From positions 248,001 to 312,000 of the forward strand of contig JADJPW010000004.1 in NCBI GenBank assembly GCA_016713035.1: DNA of 64,000 bases, in the 5' to 3' direction. How positions within the stretch are numbered: position 1 is the stretch's first letter; each line of letters opens with the position of its first letter. A program made the translations under genes and the position numbers. The DNA is from Verrucomicrobiaceae bacterium (lineage in GTDB: Bacteria; Verrucomicrobiota; Verrucomicrobiia; Verrucomicrobiales; Verrucomicrobiaceae). The notes beneath the pieces are model-generated. The model did no database searches and was not told the DNA's origin. It saw nothing but the letters and a program-made list of their open reading frames with translations. Shown in pieces: positions 37,306-46,023 of the stretch.

Positions 37306-38515
37306 GACACGTAAACCCACCACTGAGCTGCTGCTCCCATCGTCCTCCGTCTGGCAAAGCTGGATCGGCAATGATGGTGATACCGGCATGCACAGCGCAG
37401 ACTTCACCGCACAGAGCGCACGCTTCAGCCGCGACTCCCAGCGCCGCGTGCTCGCCCTACCCGCTACCCATTTCTGGGCACTGCCCGCATGGCTAAAAGG
37501 CAGCAGCGAGCACCTACGCAGCATGGCACAGCTCCACCTGGAGCGCATGAGCGTGAAATGCGGCGAAGGCGAAGACAGCGTGCAGGTGCGCAGCATCAGC
37601 GAAAAAGATGATGCCCACCTCACCCGCATCCTCGCTCTCAAAGACCTGCCCACACCACTCGATGATCTCGCCCGTTTGCCGGATGAAGTCACGCTGCATG
37701 CGCTGTGTTACCCACTCGTCGCCAATAGCCTCACCATCTTCCGCGAGCTGGACCGCCTCGTCGTCGCCATCACCAGTGGCAGCGATCTGATCTACTGCAC
37801 GCCTTTGTCCGCCAATCGCCTCGATGAGCACGCTTTGAGCGAACTGAACAACATCTGCCTCCAGCTCGGCTTCCAGCGTGTCCTCGGCCGACTCGAAGGC
37901 ATCGTCCTCTGGGTGGAAGACGGTGACACCGCTCAGATCCAGCGCGTCACAGGCCTGCCCGCTTGGCGCAGTGAGCTACCACCGCCCACGCTACCGGAAA
38001 AAGGCAGCACCCTGCTCATGCCGGTGGATTTGAACCTAGAGCGTGCCCGGCAGGCCACTCGATCAAAGACCCGCCTCATCGCCTTCACCGTCGGTGCAGC
38101 GCTGGCCGCATGCATCGCCATCATCGCCACGCTCACCGCACTGGCCTTGCAGGAGCGGAACAAGCTCCGCAACGAAGTGGCCGCACTCATGCCCCGCGCC
38201 TCCCGCGTGGCCGAGCACCGCCGCACGTGGAATGAAGCCGCGCCCGCTGTCGATCCCACCTGCTGGCCGCAGCAGATGCTGCTGCACTGCCTGGAGAGTG
38301 AGGCATCGAAAGAGTCCACCATCACGCATTGGGAATGGACGCCGGAGCTGATGAGCATCACCGGCCGCATGCCCAGCGCATCCCTAGCCCTGCACTACCA
38401 GCAGGAGCTCACCGCCAACGAAAACCTGGCCCACTTCACCTGGACATCCAAGACAGGCGACATCGCTGCGGACAACAGCACGATTTTTGAAATGAAAGGA
38501 GAACTCGGAGAATGA
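37298..38515 (+). CDS. GspL-like secretion assembly protein
   Basis: A 405-residue protein. A cytoplasmic N-terminal part of about 255 residues with an actin-like flavour (AKTRKPTTELLLPSSSVWQS, DEVTLHALCYPLVANSLTIF, LVVAITSGSDLIYCTPLSAN) is followed by one membrane helix near residues 260-282 and a periplasmic domain of about 120 residues. Size, topology and place between gspK and a gspM-like gene make it the probable GspL, which links the GspE ATPase to the membrane. Sequence similarity alone is weak. The start at 37298 overlaps the gspK stop. Confidence 0.7.
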   Translation: MAKTRKPTTELLLPSSSVWQSWIGNDGDTGMHSADFTAQSARFSRDSQRRVLALPATHFWALPAWLKGSSEHLRSMAQLHLERMSVKCGEGEDSVQVRSISEKDDAHLTRILALKDLPTPLDDLARLPDEVTLHALCYPLVANSLTIFRELDRLVVAITSGSDLIYCTPLSANRLDEHALSELNNICLQLGFQRVLGRLEGIVLWVEDGDTAQIQRVTGLPAWRSELPPPTLPEKGSTLLMPVDLNLERARQATRSKTRLIAFTVGAALAACIAIIATLTALALQERNKLRNEVAALMPRASRVAEHRRTWNEAAPAVDPTCWPQQMLLHCLESEASKESTITHWEWTPELMSITGRMPSASLALHYQQELTANENLAHFTWTSKTGDIAADNSTIFEMKGELGE

Positions 38516-39093
38516 AAAAGAGTGAAAAACTACTGCTAGGCATCTTTGCCGCGCTGCTGCTGCTCATGATCGGCGGTGGCGGTGTGCTCTTTGCCTATCG
38601 CAACTATGCTGAGATCAAAGACGAGGTCTCGCAGCTCGGCGACCAACTCGAAAACATGCGCTCCCAAGTCGCCAGCGGCGAAAAATGGGCCGCACGCCAG
38701 TCCTGGCTCGATGACAACATCCCTGGCTTCGCCTCACGCCAAGAAGCCAGCGCCAAGCTGCTCGAAGCCGTGCAAAAAGAGGCCGAAACCGCCAGTGTAT
38801 CGCTGCTAGGCCGCGAAATCCTGGAAACCACCCAAGCTCTCGGCCCTGATGGCCTGCCGCTCGATGAAGCAGAGCAGCTCAACGCCTTTGACCGAGCTGC
38901 CGTAAAGGTCACGCTCAACGGCGTGAAGGAAGAGGACTTCTACCGCTGGCTCCACGCATTGCAGAAGCCCAAAAGCTTCATCGGCATCACCCGCTTACAG
39001 ATCAACCCCAGCAGCAAATCCATCAATGCGGAGGTCGAATTCACCCAGTTCTACCGCCAACAGCAGGCCCCCAAAGTCACCAAAGCGAATTAA
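38512..39093 (+). CDS. GspM-like secretion assembly protein
   Basis: A 193-residue protein with one N-terminal membrane helix (LLLGIFAALLLLMIGGGGVL, residues 7-26), then a coiled-coil stretch (EIKDEVSQLGDQLENMRSQV) and an alpha/beta domain with EEDFYRWLHALQKPKSFIGI. Topology and operon position fit GspM/PilO, which pairs with GspL in the periplasm. The start overlaps the end of the gspL-like gene by four bases (ATGA). Assignment is by context and shape. Confidence 0.68.
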   Translation: MKKSEKLLLGIFAALLLLMIGGGGVLFAYRNYAEIKDEVSQLGDQLENMRSQVASGEKWAARQSWLDDNIPGFASRQEASAKLLEAVQKEAETASVSLLGREILETTQALGPDGLPLDEAEQLNAFDRAAVKVTLNGVKEEDFYRWLHALQKPKSFIGITRLQINPSSKSINAEVEFTQFYRQQQAPKVTKAN

Positions 39094-39096
39094 TTT

Positions 39097-39124
39097 ATGA
39101 CTCACACTCCACGATTCATGATTC
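39097..39124 (+). repeat. Four-unit heptamer array at the gspC-like start
   Basis: Four 7-base units in register (ATGACTC, ACACTCC, ACGATTC, ATGATTC) starting exactly at the start codon. The units resemble those of the gspI and gspJ arrays. Confidence 0.6.
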
Positions 39125-39837
39125 GGAATGTTCTTTCCGTCCTTTCGGTGCTTTGTGTGCTCCCTTTGCACGCAGAGGAAGCTTCTGACGCACCCGTCCC
39201 CTTCCCTGAGCTGAAACACTTCGCGCCGCTATGGGAGCGAAGCATCTTCACCACCAAGGATTTGCCCGCACCAGAGGTCGTCGGTGGTCCCAGCTTCATC
39301 GACAATCTCAGCCTCTCCGGCATGTATGAGATTCAGGGCGAAATCGTCGCCATGATCGTCGATAAAACCACTTCCATGGTCTATTCGACGAAGATCGGCT
39401 CTGAAAACGAGATCGGCGTCAAAATCCGCAAAATCACCGGCGAGATCACCGACAGCAAAACCCGCATCCAGCTCCAAAAAGGCGAGCAAGTCGGCTGGCT
39501 CAGTCAAAACGACGGCATGTCTGCTCCGTCTGAAGAAACGGTGAGGCCCGCTGGCATACCCGGCCAAGCTCCACAGGGCATCCCCGGCCAAGGAATGCCT
39601 GGTCAGCCCCGCCTAGGCCCCGGAGCCCCGAGTGGCCTGCCCACACGCCAAGCTCCGACTCCCGGAAACGCCAATCTACTGCTACCGCCACCAGCGGCAT
39701 CAGCCCCATCCGCTATCGCGCCTGCTCCACCGCAGATCCAACAAAGTCCACCGCCCCAAATCACTCCGCCTGTGATACGCCCAGCCCCACAAGCTGCACC
39801 AACCGCCAACGACGACATCCCGCTACCTCCACCCTGA
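39097..39837 (+). CDS. GspC-like periplasmic protein with proline-rich tail
   Basis: A 246-residue protein with a signal peptide (IRNVLSVLSVLCVLPLHAEE). A domain from about residue 35 to 150 (HFAPLWERSIFTTKDLPAPE, then LSLSGMYEIQGEIVAMIVDK, and KGEQVGWLSQNDG) resembles the HR domain of GspC, which contacts the secretin. The second half is a Pro/Gly/Gln-rich low-complexity tail. It is the last gene of the operon; a secretin (gspD) gene does not follow. The assignment rests on position and on this domain. Confidence 0.6.
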   Translation: MTHTPRFMIRNVLSVLSVLCVLPLHAEEASDAPVPFPELKHFAPLWERSIFTTKDLPAPEVVGGPSFIDNLSLSGMYEIQGEIVAMIVDKTTSMVYSTKIGSENEIGVKIRKITGEITDSKTRIQLQKGEQVGWLSQNDGMSAPSEETVRPAGIPGQAPQGIPGQGMPGQPRLGPGAPSGLPTRQAPTPGNANLLLPPPAASAPSAIAPAPPQIQQSPPPQITPPVIRPAPQAAPTANDDIPLPPP

Positions 39838-39893
39838 TTCACTCGCACCAAGAAAAACAGGTGACGTGCTCTTGATCCTGATCTTTTTGGGTG

Positions 39894-40619
39894 ATGGAGC
39901 CTTCTTTTACCCGAGCTGGACAATTTCCCGATACGCCCTGGACTCAGGTGCGGCTGGCGGGCGGAGCGGATACACTGGCGCGGGAGTCGTTTGGGACGCT
40001 GTGCCGCCTCTATTGGGCACCGCTGTATGGATTCGCACGGCGCAGCGGGATGGCACCGGAGGAGGCAGAGGATGTGGCGCAGTCTTTCTTCCTCCACCTG
40101 ATGCAGGAGGAGACGATCCAGACTGCGGACAGTGAAAAAGGGCGGATGCGCTCCTTTTTACTGGGCTCCATGAAGCGCTTCATCTCCAATTGGCGGCGTG
40201 ATGCGGCAGCGGTGAAGCGCGGAGGGCGACTCCAACGCGTGGAGTTTGATACGAGGGAGGTGGAGGCAGTGTGTGCTCGCAGTGCAGATGGTTTGTCTGC
40301 GGATGCTTTTTATGAGCGGCGCTGGGCGGTGGCGCTGCTGGAGCACGCGATGCGGGCACTGGAGGCGGAGCAGGTCCGCCAGGGCAAGTCGGAGCACTTT
40401 CGCGTGCTGAGTGAGTTCCTGACATCCCATGGCAAAGAGGCACACCATGCGGAGGCTGCGGCAAAACTCGGCCAAAGCGAAGGCAGTGTGCGAGTGGCGG
40501 TCCACCGCCTGCGTACGCGCTACCGCCAGCTGCTGCGTGAGCAGGTGGCACTGACCGTGGGTGGCGCCGCAGAGGTGGAGGATGAGCTTCGACACCTACT
40601 GGAGCTTTTTGGCAACTGA
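39894..40619 (+). CDS. ECF-like RNA polymerase sigma factor
   Basis: A 241-residue sigma-70 family protein. Region 2 covers YWAPLYGFARRSGMAPEEAE and DVAQSFFLHLMQEETIQTAD, and region 4 near the C-terminus has EAAAKLGQSEGSVRVAVHRL and RTRYRQLLREQ, a helix-turn-helix that reads -35 sequences. The SEKGRMRSFLLGSMKRFISN segment between them is typical of sigma factors linked to Ser/Thr kinases in Planctomycetota and Verrucomicrobiota. The kinase gene follows 30 bases later, so phosphorylation by the neighbour is a fair inference. GTG at 39891 is an alternative start. Confidence 0.88.
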   Translation: MEPSFTRAGQFPDTPWTQVRLAGGADTLARESFGTLCRLYWAPLYGFARRSGMAPEEAEDVAQSFFLHLMQEETIQTADSEKGRMRSFLLGSMKRFISNWRRDAAAVKRGGRLQRVEFDTREVEAVCARSADGLSADAFYERRWAVALLEHAMRALEAEQVRQGKSEHFRVLSEFLTSHGKEAHHAEAAAKLGQSEGSVRVAVHRLRTRYRQLLREQVALTVGGAAEVEDELRHLLELFGN

Positions 40620-40649
40620 GAGCCTAAAACGCGTGTTTGGAGCAACCGA

Positions 40650-43600
40650 ATGACAATGCCTGATACTTGCCCAACCTGCCATACGCCGCTGGAAAGCCGC
40701 GAGGAGCGCTCTTTCTGCCCGGCGTGCCTTCTACGCGGAATGATGGGTGATGATGATACGCTGGATGAGGCAACTGATGATGCGGTAACAATCATCACTG
40801 AGGCCGCAGCACCGCAGCCTGGACTGCCAAGACTGCCCCGACACACGCTTCAGGAAAAAATCGGCGAAGGAGGCTTCGCGAATGTTTACCGAGCACTCCA
40901 ACGCGAGCCGGTGCGGCGCGAGACCGCAGTGAAGGTACTGAAGCCACAGGTGACCAGCGCGAATGTGCTGGCACGCTTTGAGATGGAGAGGCAGACGCTC
41001 GCACGGATGGAGCATCCTGGGATCGCGAGGCTGTGGGACAGCGGAGTGACAGAGGACGGGGTGCCGTTTTTCTCGATGGAACTGGTGCGCGGGGAGCCTG
41101 TGACGAGTTTTTGCGAGCGGCATAAGCTGCCGCTGGATGAGCGGCTGGAGCTATTCCGGCAGATTTGTGACGCCGTGCAGCATGCGCACGAAAAAGGCGT
41201 GCTACACCGCGATCTGAAGCCCTCGAACATCCTGGTGGCTGTGGACGGTGATGACTGGAATGTGAAAGTAATCGACTTCGGCATCGCGAAGGTGCTGGAG
41301 ACCGCAGCAAGCGAGGAGGACAGTGGTGTGCACACCGCTATTCACCAGATGGTGGGCACACCAGGCTACATGAGTCCCGAGCAGGCCGCAGGTGGCTCGC
41401 AGGATGTGGATGTGCGCTCTGACCTTTATGCGTTGGGCGTGGTGCTCTATGAGCTGATCACGGGGTACACACCACTGAAGTGGGAACGGCAAGCAGATCC
41501 ACAGTCGCGGCGCTATACGGTGGCTCAGCATGTGACACCACCCTCCACACTACCTGACACACTACTGCTCACACGCACGGAGAGGCGTGACATGGACACC
41601 ATCACGCGCAAGGCCTTACAGCAAAGCTCGGGTCTGCGTTACGCCAGCGCGGCAGCATTTGCGGAGGATGTGCAGCGCCACCTCCAGGATGAGCCGGTGC
41701 TGGCCGGGGAGAAGTCATGGACGTATGTGACGGAAAAATTCACGCGTAGGCACCTACCGCTGGTAGCAGGCAGTGCGGTGGCACTCCTCGCCGTGCTAGT
41801 AGGGCTGACCGTCAGCACGCTGCTCTACCAGCGAGAGCAAAAGGCACGCGCAAACGTGGAGGCGGCACAGCGTGTCATTTTAAGCCGTGAGGCAGAGCTA
41901 AGCCGCACGCTGGGCCATGCCTACTTTGACGTGGCGCAGTTTTACAAGCGCGAAGGGGATGCACAGAGCGCGATAGCCAGCCTCTCACGCGCATTGCGGC
42001 AGCAGCCAGTCTTTGCCGAGGCGGCCGCTGACCTACAGATGATGCTGGCACAGGATGAGACGCCACAGCCTGTCGGTGAAGTCATCCAGCTGGACCCAAA
42101 GTGGGGCACGGTGAAGGAAAATGCCGGTGTGGTGAATGCAAAGGGCCAGGTGCTGGCGGTGCTTTTTGAAAAAGAGGATCATCAGCGCCTGATGCTTTTC
42201 CAAACCACTGACCAGGGAGCCTGGAGACAGCATGAATACCCGCTGGAGGCTACAGTGACGAACCTCGCACTCTCTGGCAATGGTGCCACGCTGGTCTGGG
42301 CGGACGAGCGTGAGCAAGTACACTTGGCTGACCTCATGGAAGATGGAGCGGTGGCTAAAACGAGCATTTGGCAGTCTGCGCAGCCAGTAAGATCGCTAGC
42401 GGCATCCGTGAAGTCCGAGGACATCTTCATCGGCTGCGCGGACGGCTCTCTGTGGATCCGAGAGGGACGGGCTCTGGAGTCCGTACGGCAGATCGGCAGC
42501 ATCCCAGGCGCGGTGACCCATATCCAGCCTGCACCAAATAATCCACAGGTCATCGTCGGCAGCGACCGTGGAGAGGTATGGGAGTTCGAAAAACGCGGTG
42601 CACGGCCAGCACGCAAGCTCATGCAATTACCAGCCGCAGTCTCCGTGCTGACAGGCCTCGGACCTCTGGGATACCTCGCCGCCGGGGACACCAGCGGCCA
42701 TGTGGCAGTGAAATATGCCAAGACGCCCGCAGAGACCCTACCAGAGCCGACTCGGCTGCATGAAGGGCCAGTAACCGCGCTGGCACTAACCCGCCAGCAC
42801 ACCCAACTCATCAGTGCCGGCGGCGGCACAGATCTGCGCGTTCGCTGGACGGACATCGAGAGAAAAATAGATGTGCTGCCCGCGCTGGAATCCCCAGGCC
42901 TTGTGCGCCGCATCCTCACCAGCCAGGGTGGGGAAGTCGCGGAGATCGTCTCCGCAGACTCTTCTGTGCGGCTGTGGCGCGGCAGCGGCGGGCCAGCACT
43001 GACACTACGCAGGCCGCAGCGTGCGCGGTTTGTGTGCATGAGCAGCCTGGGACGCTGCATGGCTGTATTGCGGGATTCAGGCACGGCTTTGGAGATACTC
43101 CAGCACTCCACGCTGGTGCATCCGGCGGTCGTGCTCGCGAAAGAAGCCAGCATGAAGGGGGAAACGCGAGCTCATGATGCGCTAGCATTCACCGCTGGTG
43201 ACGAACAACTCGTGCAAACGACGGACGATGCGCGTTCCTGGCTCTGGAACCTATCCGATACGGAGTCTGAGGGCGTGGCAGAGTGGCAGAGCCCCGCGCT
43301 AGCCCTACAGCAGACTTTATCAGGCCCGCTCCTAGCGGCGCTGTTTGACGGCACACTCATGGAGGTGCCTACAGATGGTCGCAGCGTGATCAAACGCGTG
43401 GACGCTGACCCTGCTACGACCTGGGCGCTGGCAAACATCTCCCCAGACGGTCAGGCGGCAGTGTGGGCGGAGACCAGCCCGGATACACAGAAGTCCACCC
43501 GCGTGCGTGTGTGGCTCACAGGAGAAGAAAAACCGCTCAATCTGCAAGCAGAGCGCCTCTCCGCCATCGCCATCCACGCGGGTGTCCGCAAAATCGCCTT

Positions 43601-44396
43601 CGGCCTGAGCAACGGGCATGTACGAATCCTCTCGCCGCGTGGAGATCGCCCTATGCACCACTCATTGCACCAGAGTCGCGTCACGAGCACCGCATTTTCC
43701 CCGGATGGTAAAGTGTTGCTCACCGGCTCCTCCGACGGCACAGCGGCTCTCTGGCACAGCACGCTGCTCACGCCGCTAGCGGATCCCATTCACCTCGCAG
43801 AGCCGGTGCTCCGAGTGTGCTTTAGCGGAGACGGACGGCGCTTTGCCATCTGCGGTGCGAATCAGGCCGCCGTGGGGGATGCTGGCACACGCACGCTCAT
43901 CGGTCAGCCATTCCGAGTGCGTGGCGCAGGCAAGGCACTGGCGCTGGACGCCACAGGCACCCGGATGGCCCTCACGGTGGGCTTGGGGGAAGTCATGCTG
44001 CTGGATGTAGCACCGCCACAGATGAGCCCTGCACCTGAGTGGTTTCTGAGATTAGCGGAAACACATGTCTCACGACGTGTCACACCACAGGGCAGCATCG
44101 AGTTCCTAGAATACCCTGGGCGCGGGGTCACACGTGGCCTGCTGCCGCCTGCCAATAGCCTCACTGCGGAGCAGCAGCCCTGGGGGTCGCTCGCAGAGTG
44201 GCTTTTCACGCACACTGGCCTGCGCACGCTCAGTCCGTGGTCCCAGCACACGCTGGAGGATTACCTCGCTCTCATCCAAAAATCCCCGCGCAGCCCACAG
44301 CGCCAGGCGGAGATGCAGCGCCTCAATCCGCTGCGCCACATCAAGTCAGAACCGCAGAAGCGCCCACTCGCAGCTCCCGCCGCGGCCCCACAGTGA
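40650..44396 (+). CDS. Zinc-ribbon/Ser-Thr kinase/WD40-repeat receptor
   Basis: A 1248-residue protein. An N-terminal zinc ribbon (Cys7, 10, 23 and 26) is followed by a Hanks kinase (glycine loop IGEGGFANVYRAL, VKVLKPQ, HRDLKPSNIL near 186, IDFGIAKV, GTPGYMSPEQ), one membrane helix near 370-392, a short TPR-like stretch (YFDVAQFYKREGDAQSAIAS), then many degenerate WD40-type repeats (for example TALALTRQHTQLISAGGGTD, STAFSPDGKVLLTGSSDGTA). The predicted layout puts the kinase inside and the propeller outside. It lies 30 bases after a sigma factor gene. It is much larger than the kinase at 22.8 kb and has a different sensor. Confidence 0.9.
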   Translation: MTMPDTCPTCHTPLESREERSFCPACLLRGMMGDDDTLDEATDDAVTIITEAAAPQPGLPRLPRHTLQEKIGEGGFANVYRALQREPVRRETAVKVLKPQVTSANVLARFEMERQTLARMEHPGIARLWDSGVTEDGVPFFSMELVRGEPVTSFCERHKLPLDERLELFRQICDAVQHAHEKGVLHRDLKPSNILVAVDGDDWNVKVIDFGIAKVLETAASEEDSGVHTAIHQMVGTPGYMSPEQAAGGSQDVDVRSDLYALGVVLYELITGYTPLKWERQADPQSRRYTVAQHVTPPSTLPDTLLLTRTERRDMDTITRKALQQSSGLRYASAAAFAEDVQRHLQDEPVLAGEKSWTYVTEKFTRRHLPLVAGSAVALLAVLVGLTVSTLLYQREQKARANVEAAQRVILSREAELSRTLGHAYFDVAQFYKREGDAQSAIASLSRALRQQPVFAEAAADLQMMLAQDETPQPVGEVIQLDPKWGTVKENAGVVNAKGQVLAVLFEKEDHQRLMLFQTTDQGAWRQHEYPLEATVTNLALSGNGATLVWADEREQVHLADLMEDGAVAKTSIWQSAQPVRSLAASVKSEDIFIGCADGSLWIREGRALESVRQIGSIPGAVTHIQPAPNNPQVIVGSDRGEVWEFEKRGARPARKLMQLPAAVSVLTGLGPLGYLAAGDTSGHVAVKYAKTPAETLPEPTRLHEGPVTALALTRQHTQLISAGGGTDLRVRWTDIERKIDVLPALESPGLVRRILTSQGGEVAEIVSADSSVRLWRGSGGPALTLRRPQRARFVCMSSLGRCMAVLRDSGTALEILQHSTLVHPAVVLAKEASMKGETRAHDALAFTAGDEQLVQTTDDARSWLWNLSDTESEGVAEWQSPALALQQTLSGPLLAALFDGTLMEVPTDGRSVIKRVDADPATTWALANISPDGQAAVWAETSPDTQKSTRVRVWLTGEEKPLNLQAERLSAIAIHAGVRKIAFGLSNGHVRILSPRGDRPMHHSLHQSRVTSTAFSPDGKVLLTGSSDGTAALWHSTLLTPLADPIHLAEPVLRVCFSGDGRRFAICGANQAAVGDAGTRTLIGQPFRVRGAGKALALDATGTRMALTVGLGEVMLLDVAPPQMSPAPEWFLRLAETHVSRRVTPQGSIEFLEYPGRGVTRGLLPPANSLTAEQQPWGSLAEWLFTHTGLRTLSPWSQHTLEDYLALIQKSPRSPQRQAEMQRLNPLRHIKSEPQKRPLAAPAAAPQ

Positions 44397-44510
44397 CGTC
44401 GGGGCTAACTTTCAACCGCGAAAGAACACCAAGAAGTGACAGGTACCCAACTGAGGAAAATATTTTCACAATCCCTGTAACTCAGCTCTAGCACTCCGGG
44501 AGAGGGAGAG

Positions 44511-45962
44511 ATGCAAAGGTCAAAAAACGCCTTCATCTCAACCATGAAATCCACACCCATCCTCTACCGTCTCGCGGCAGCTGCCCTGCTCTTCATCCCT
44601 GCCCTCGCCCACGGCCAGGGCCAGCTCGCGCCTCCCGGTGCGGCTTATCCTTACCCGAATGAACGTGCTCTCAATGGTGCCATGGCACCCGTACCAAGCA
44701 TGAAGACCCTGATGCAAATCGACGCCGGGGAGCACATCCCCAACCGCACTGCTGCTAATACCAATCTCAATGGCTCCCTCGGCCATTACGTACTGGCCAA
44801 TCCAGGTCGCTACTACCTCACGGAGAATCTCGACAAGCGCATCCTCATCACGGCGGACAATGTCACGATCGATCTTGGCGGCTTTGAGGTGCGCTACACG
44901 GGCGCAGGCGTGGGCCCCATCGGTATCGAGGCGCAGAGTGGCGTCGCTGGCACCGTCGTGCGCACGAAGATCATCAATGGCCGCATCATCGGAAAATGGA
45001 GCACCGGCATCCAGCTCAATGATTTCAGTGTCGTCACCGGCGTAGATGTCGGCGGTGCGGACACCTATGGTATCAAGATCGGTAATTCCGGCCTGGTGGA
45101 TCAGTGCCGCACCAGCGCAGGCTGGGCACCCGGGCCACAGGCACCTGGCCCTGGACCGCACAGTGGCATTTTTGCCGGTGAGGCCGCTGTCATCTCCTCC
45201 TGCAATGCCTCCGGCATCCGCGGCACCGGCATTCAATGCATGGATAACTCCCGTGTCACCGACTGCACCGTGAATCAAGTCGCGGGCTGCGGCATCGTCA
45301 CTGCGCACAGCGGCAGCGTCGGCGGCTGTAGCGTGCGCACCTGCGGCGTGACCGGTTTTGACCTGAACTCTGGCAGCGCCCTCTTCAATAGCACCGCAGA
45401 GAGCTGCGGTGGCGCGGGTGTGCATGTGCGGAATGCCTGCACGCTGCAAAATGTGAACAGCATCCTCAATCTCAATCACGGCTTCCTGGTCGAAAACATC
45501 GCCCCGCCGAACACACCGCCTGTATTGGACAATGCCACGAACTTTTTGCAATGCCTGGCTCAGAGCAATACCGGCGACGGGTTCTTGGTGACTAGCCAAT
45601 GCACCTTCACCCACTGCACAGCGGACAAAAACGGCACCGCAGGCCAAATCGGCAGCCCTCCAGGTAGTGGTGACGGCTTCCGCTTCGGTAATGGCTGCCG
45701 CCTGAGCAATTGCACCGCCAGTCAGAACATCGACGACGGCTTCCAGGGCGATAATGCCAACACCCTCGATCAAAACAGCGCCCTCGCCAATGGCGACAAC
45801 GGTATCGAACTCACCACCGATCAAAACATCGTCATCCGCAATACCCTGCGGGCCAATACCACCGCCCCCATGCAGCCAGCCGCAGGCGCTGGTGGTCTAG
45901 CCCCCACCATGCTGCCCTCCGCTCCGCCCCCGGTGAATCCTTTCGCGAACTTCAGCCTGTGA
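44511..45962 (+). CDS. Secreted right-handed beta-helix protein
   Basis: A 483-residue protein with a signal peptide (YRLAAAALLFIPALAHGQG). The body is a right-handed parallel beta-helix of pectate-lyase-like type, seen as repeated Asn/Ser/Cys-rich turns (NVTIDLGGFEVRYTGAG, SRVTDCTVNQVAGCGIVTA, NGCRLSNCTASQNIDDGFQG). Such proteins bind or cleave polysaccharide; I see no certain catalytic residues. Two starts are possible, 44511 (purine-rich sequence before it) and 44544; the signal peptide fits both. It sits after the kinase gene and before the RCC1 gene on the same strand. Confidence 0.78.
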   Translation: MQRSKNAFISTMKSTPILYRLAAAALLFIPALAHGQGQLAPPGAAYPYPNERALNGAMAPVPSMKTLMQIDAGEHIPNRTAANTNLNGSLGHYVLANPGRYYLTENLDKRILITADNVTIDLGGFEVRYTGAGVGPIGIEAQSGVAGTVVRTKIINGRIIGKWSTGIQLNDFSVVTGVDVGGADTYGIKIGNSGLVDQCRTSAGWAPGPQAPGPGPHSGIFAGEAAVISSCNASGIRGTGIQCMDNSRVTDCTVNQVAGCGIVTAHSGSVGGCSVRTCGVTGFDLNSGSALFNSTAESCGGAGVHVRNACTLQNVNSILNLNHGFLVENIAPPNTPPVLDNATNFLQCLAQSNTGDGFLVTSQCTFTHCTADKNGTAGQIGSPPGSGDGFRFGNGCRLSNCTASQNIDDGFQGDNANTLDQNSALANGDNGIELTTDQNIVIRNTLRANTTAPMQPAAGAGGLAPTMLPSAPPPVNPFANFSL

Positions 45963-46023
45963 AGCTGGCAGCCCCAAGCTGTCGAATGAGAAATCAAAAC
46001 CCTCAACACCTCTCTTCACCGCC

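Noticed and set aside
44538..45824. A 428-codon minus-strand frame over the beta-helix gene, and a 471-codon plus-strand frame over guaA (48072-49487)
   Set aside because: Both are antisense to well-supported genes and have only low-complexity composition.
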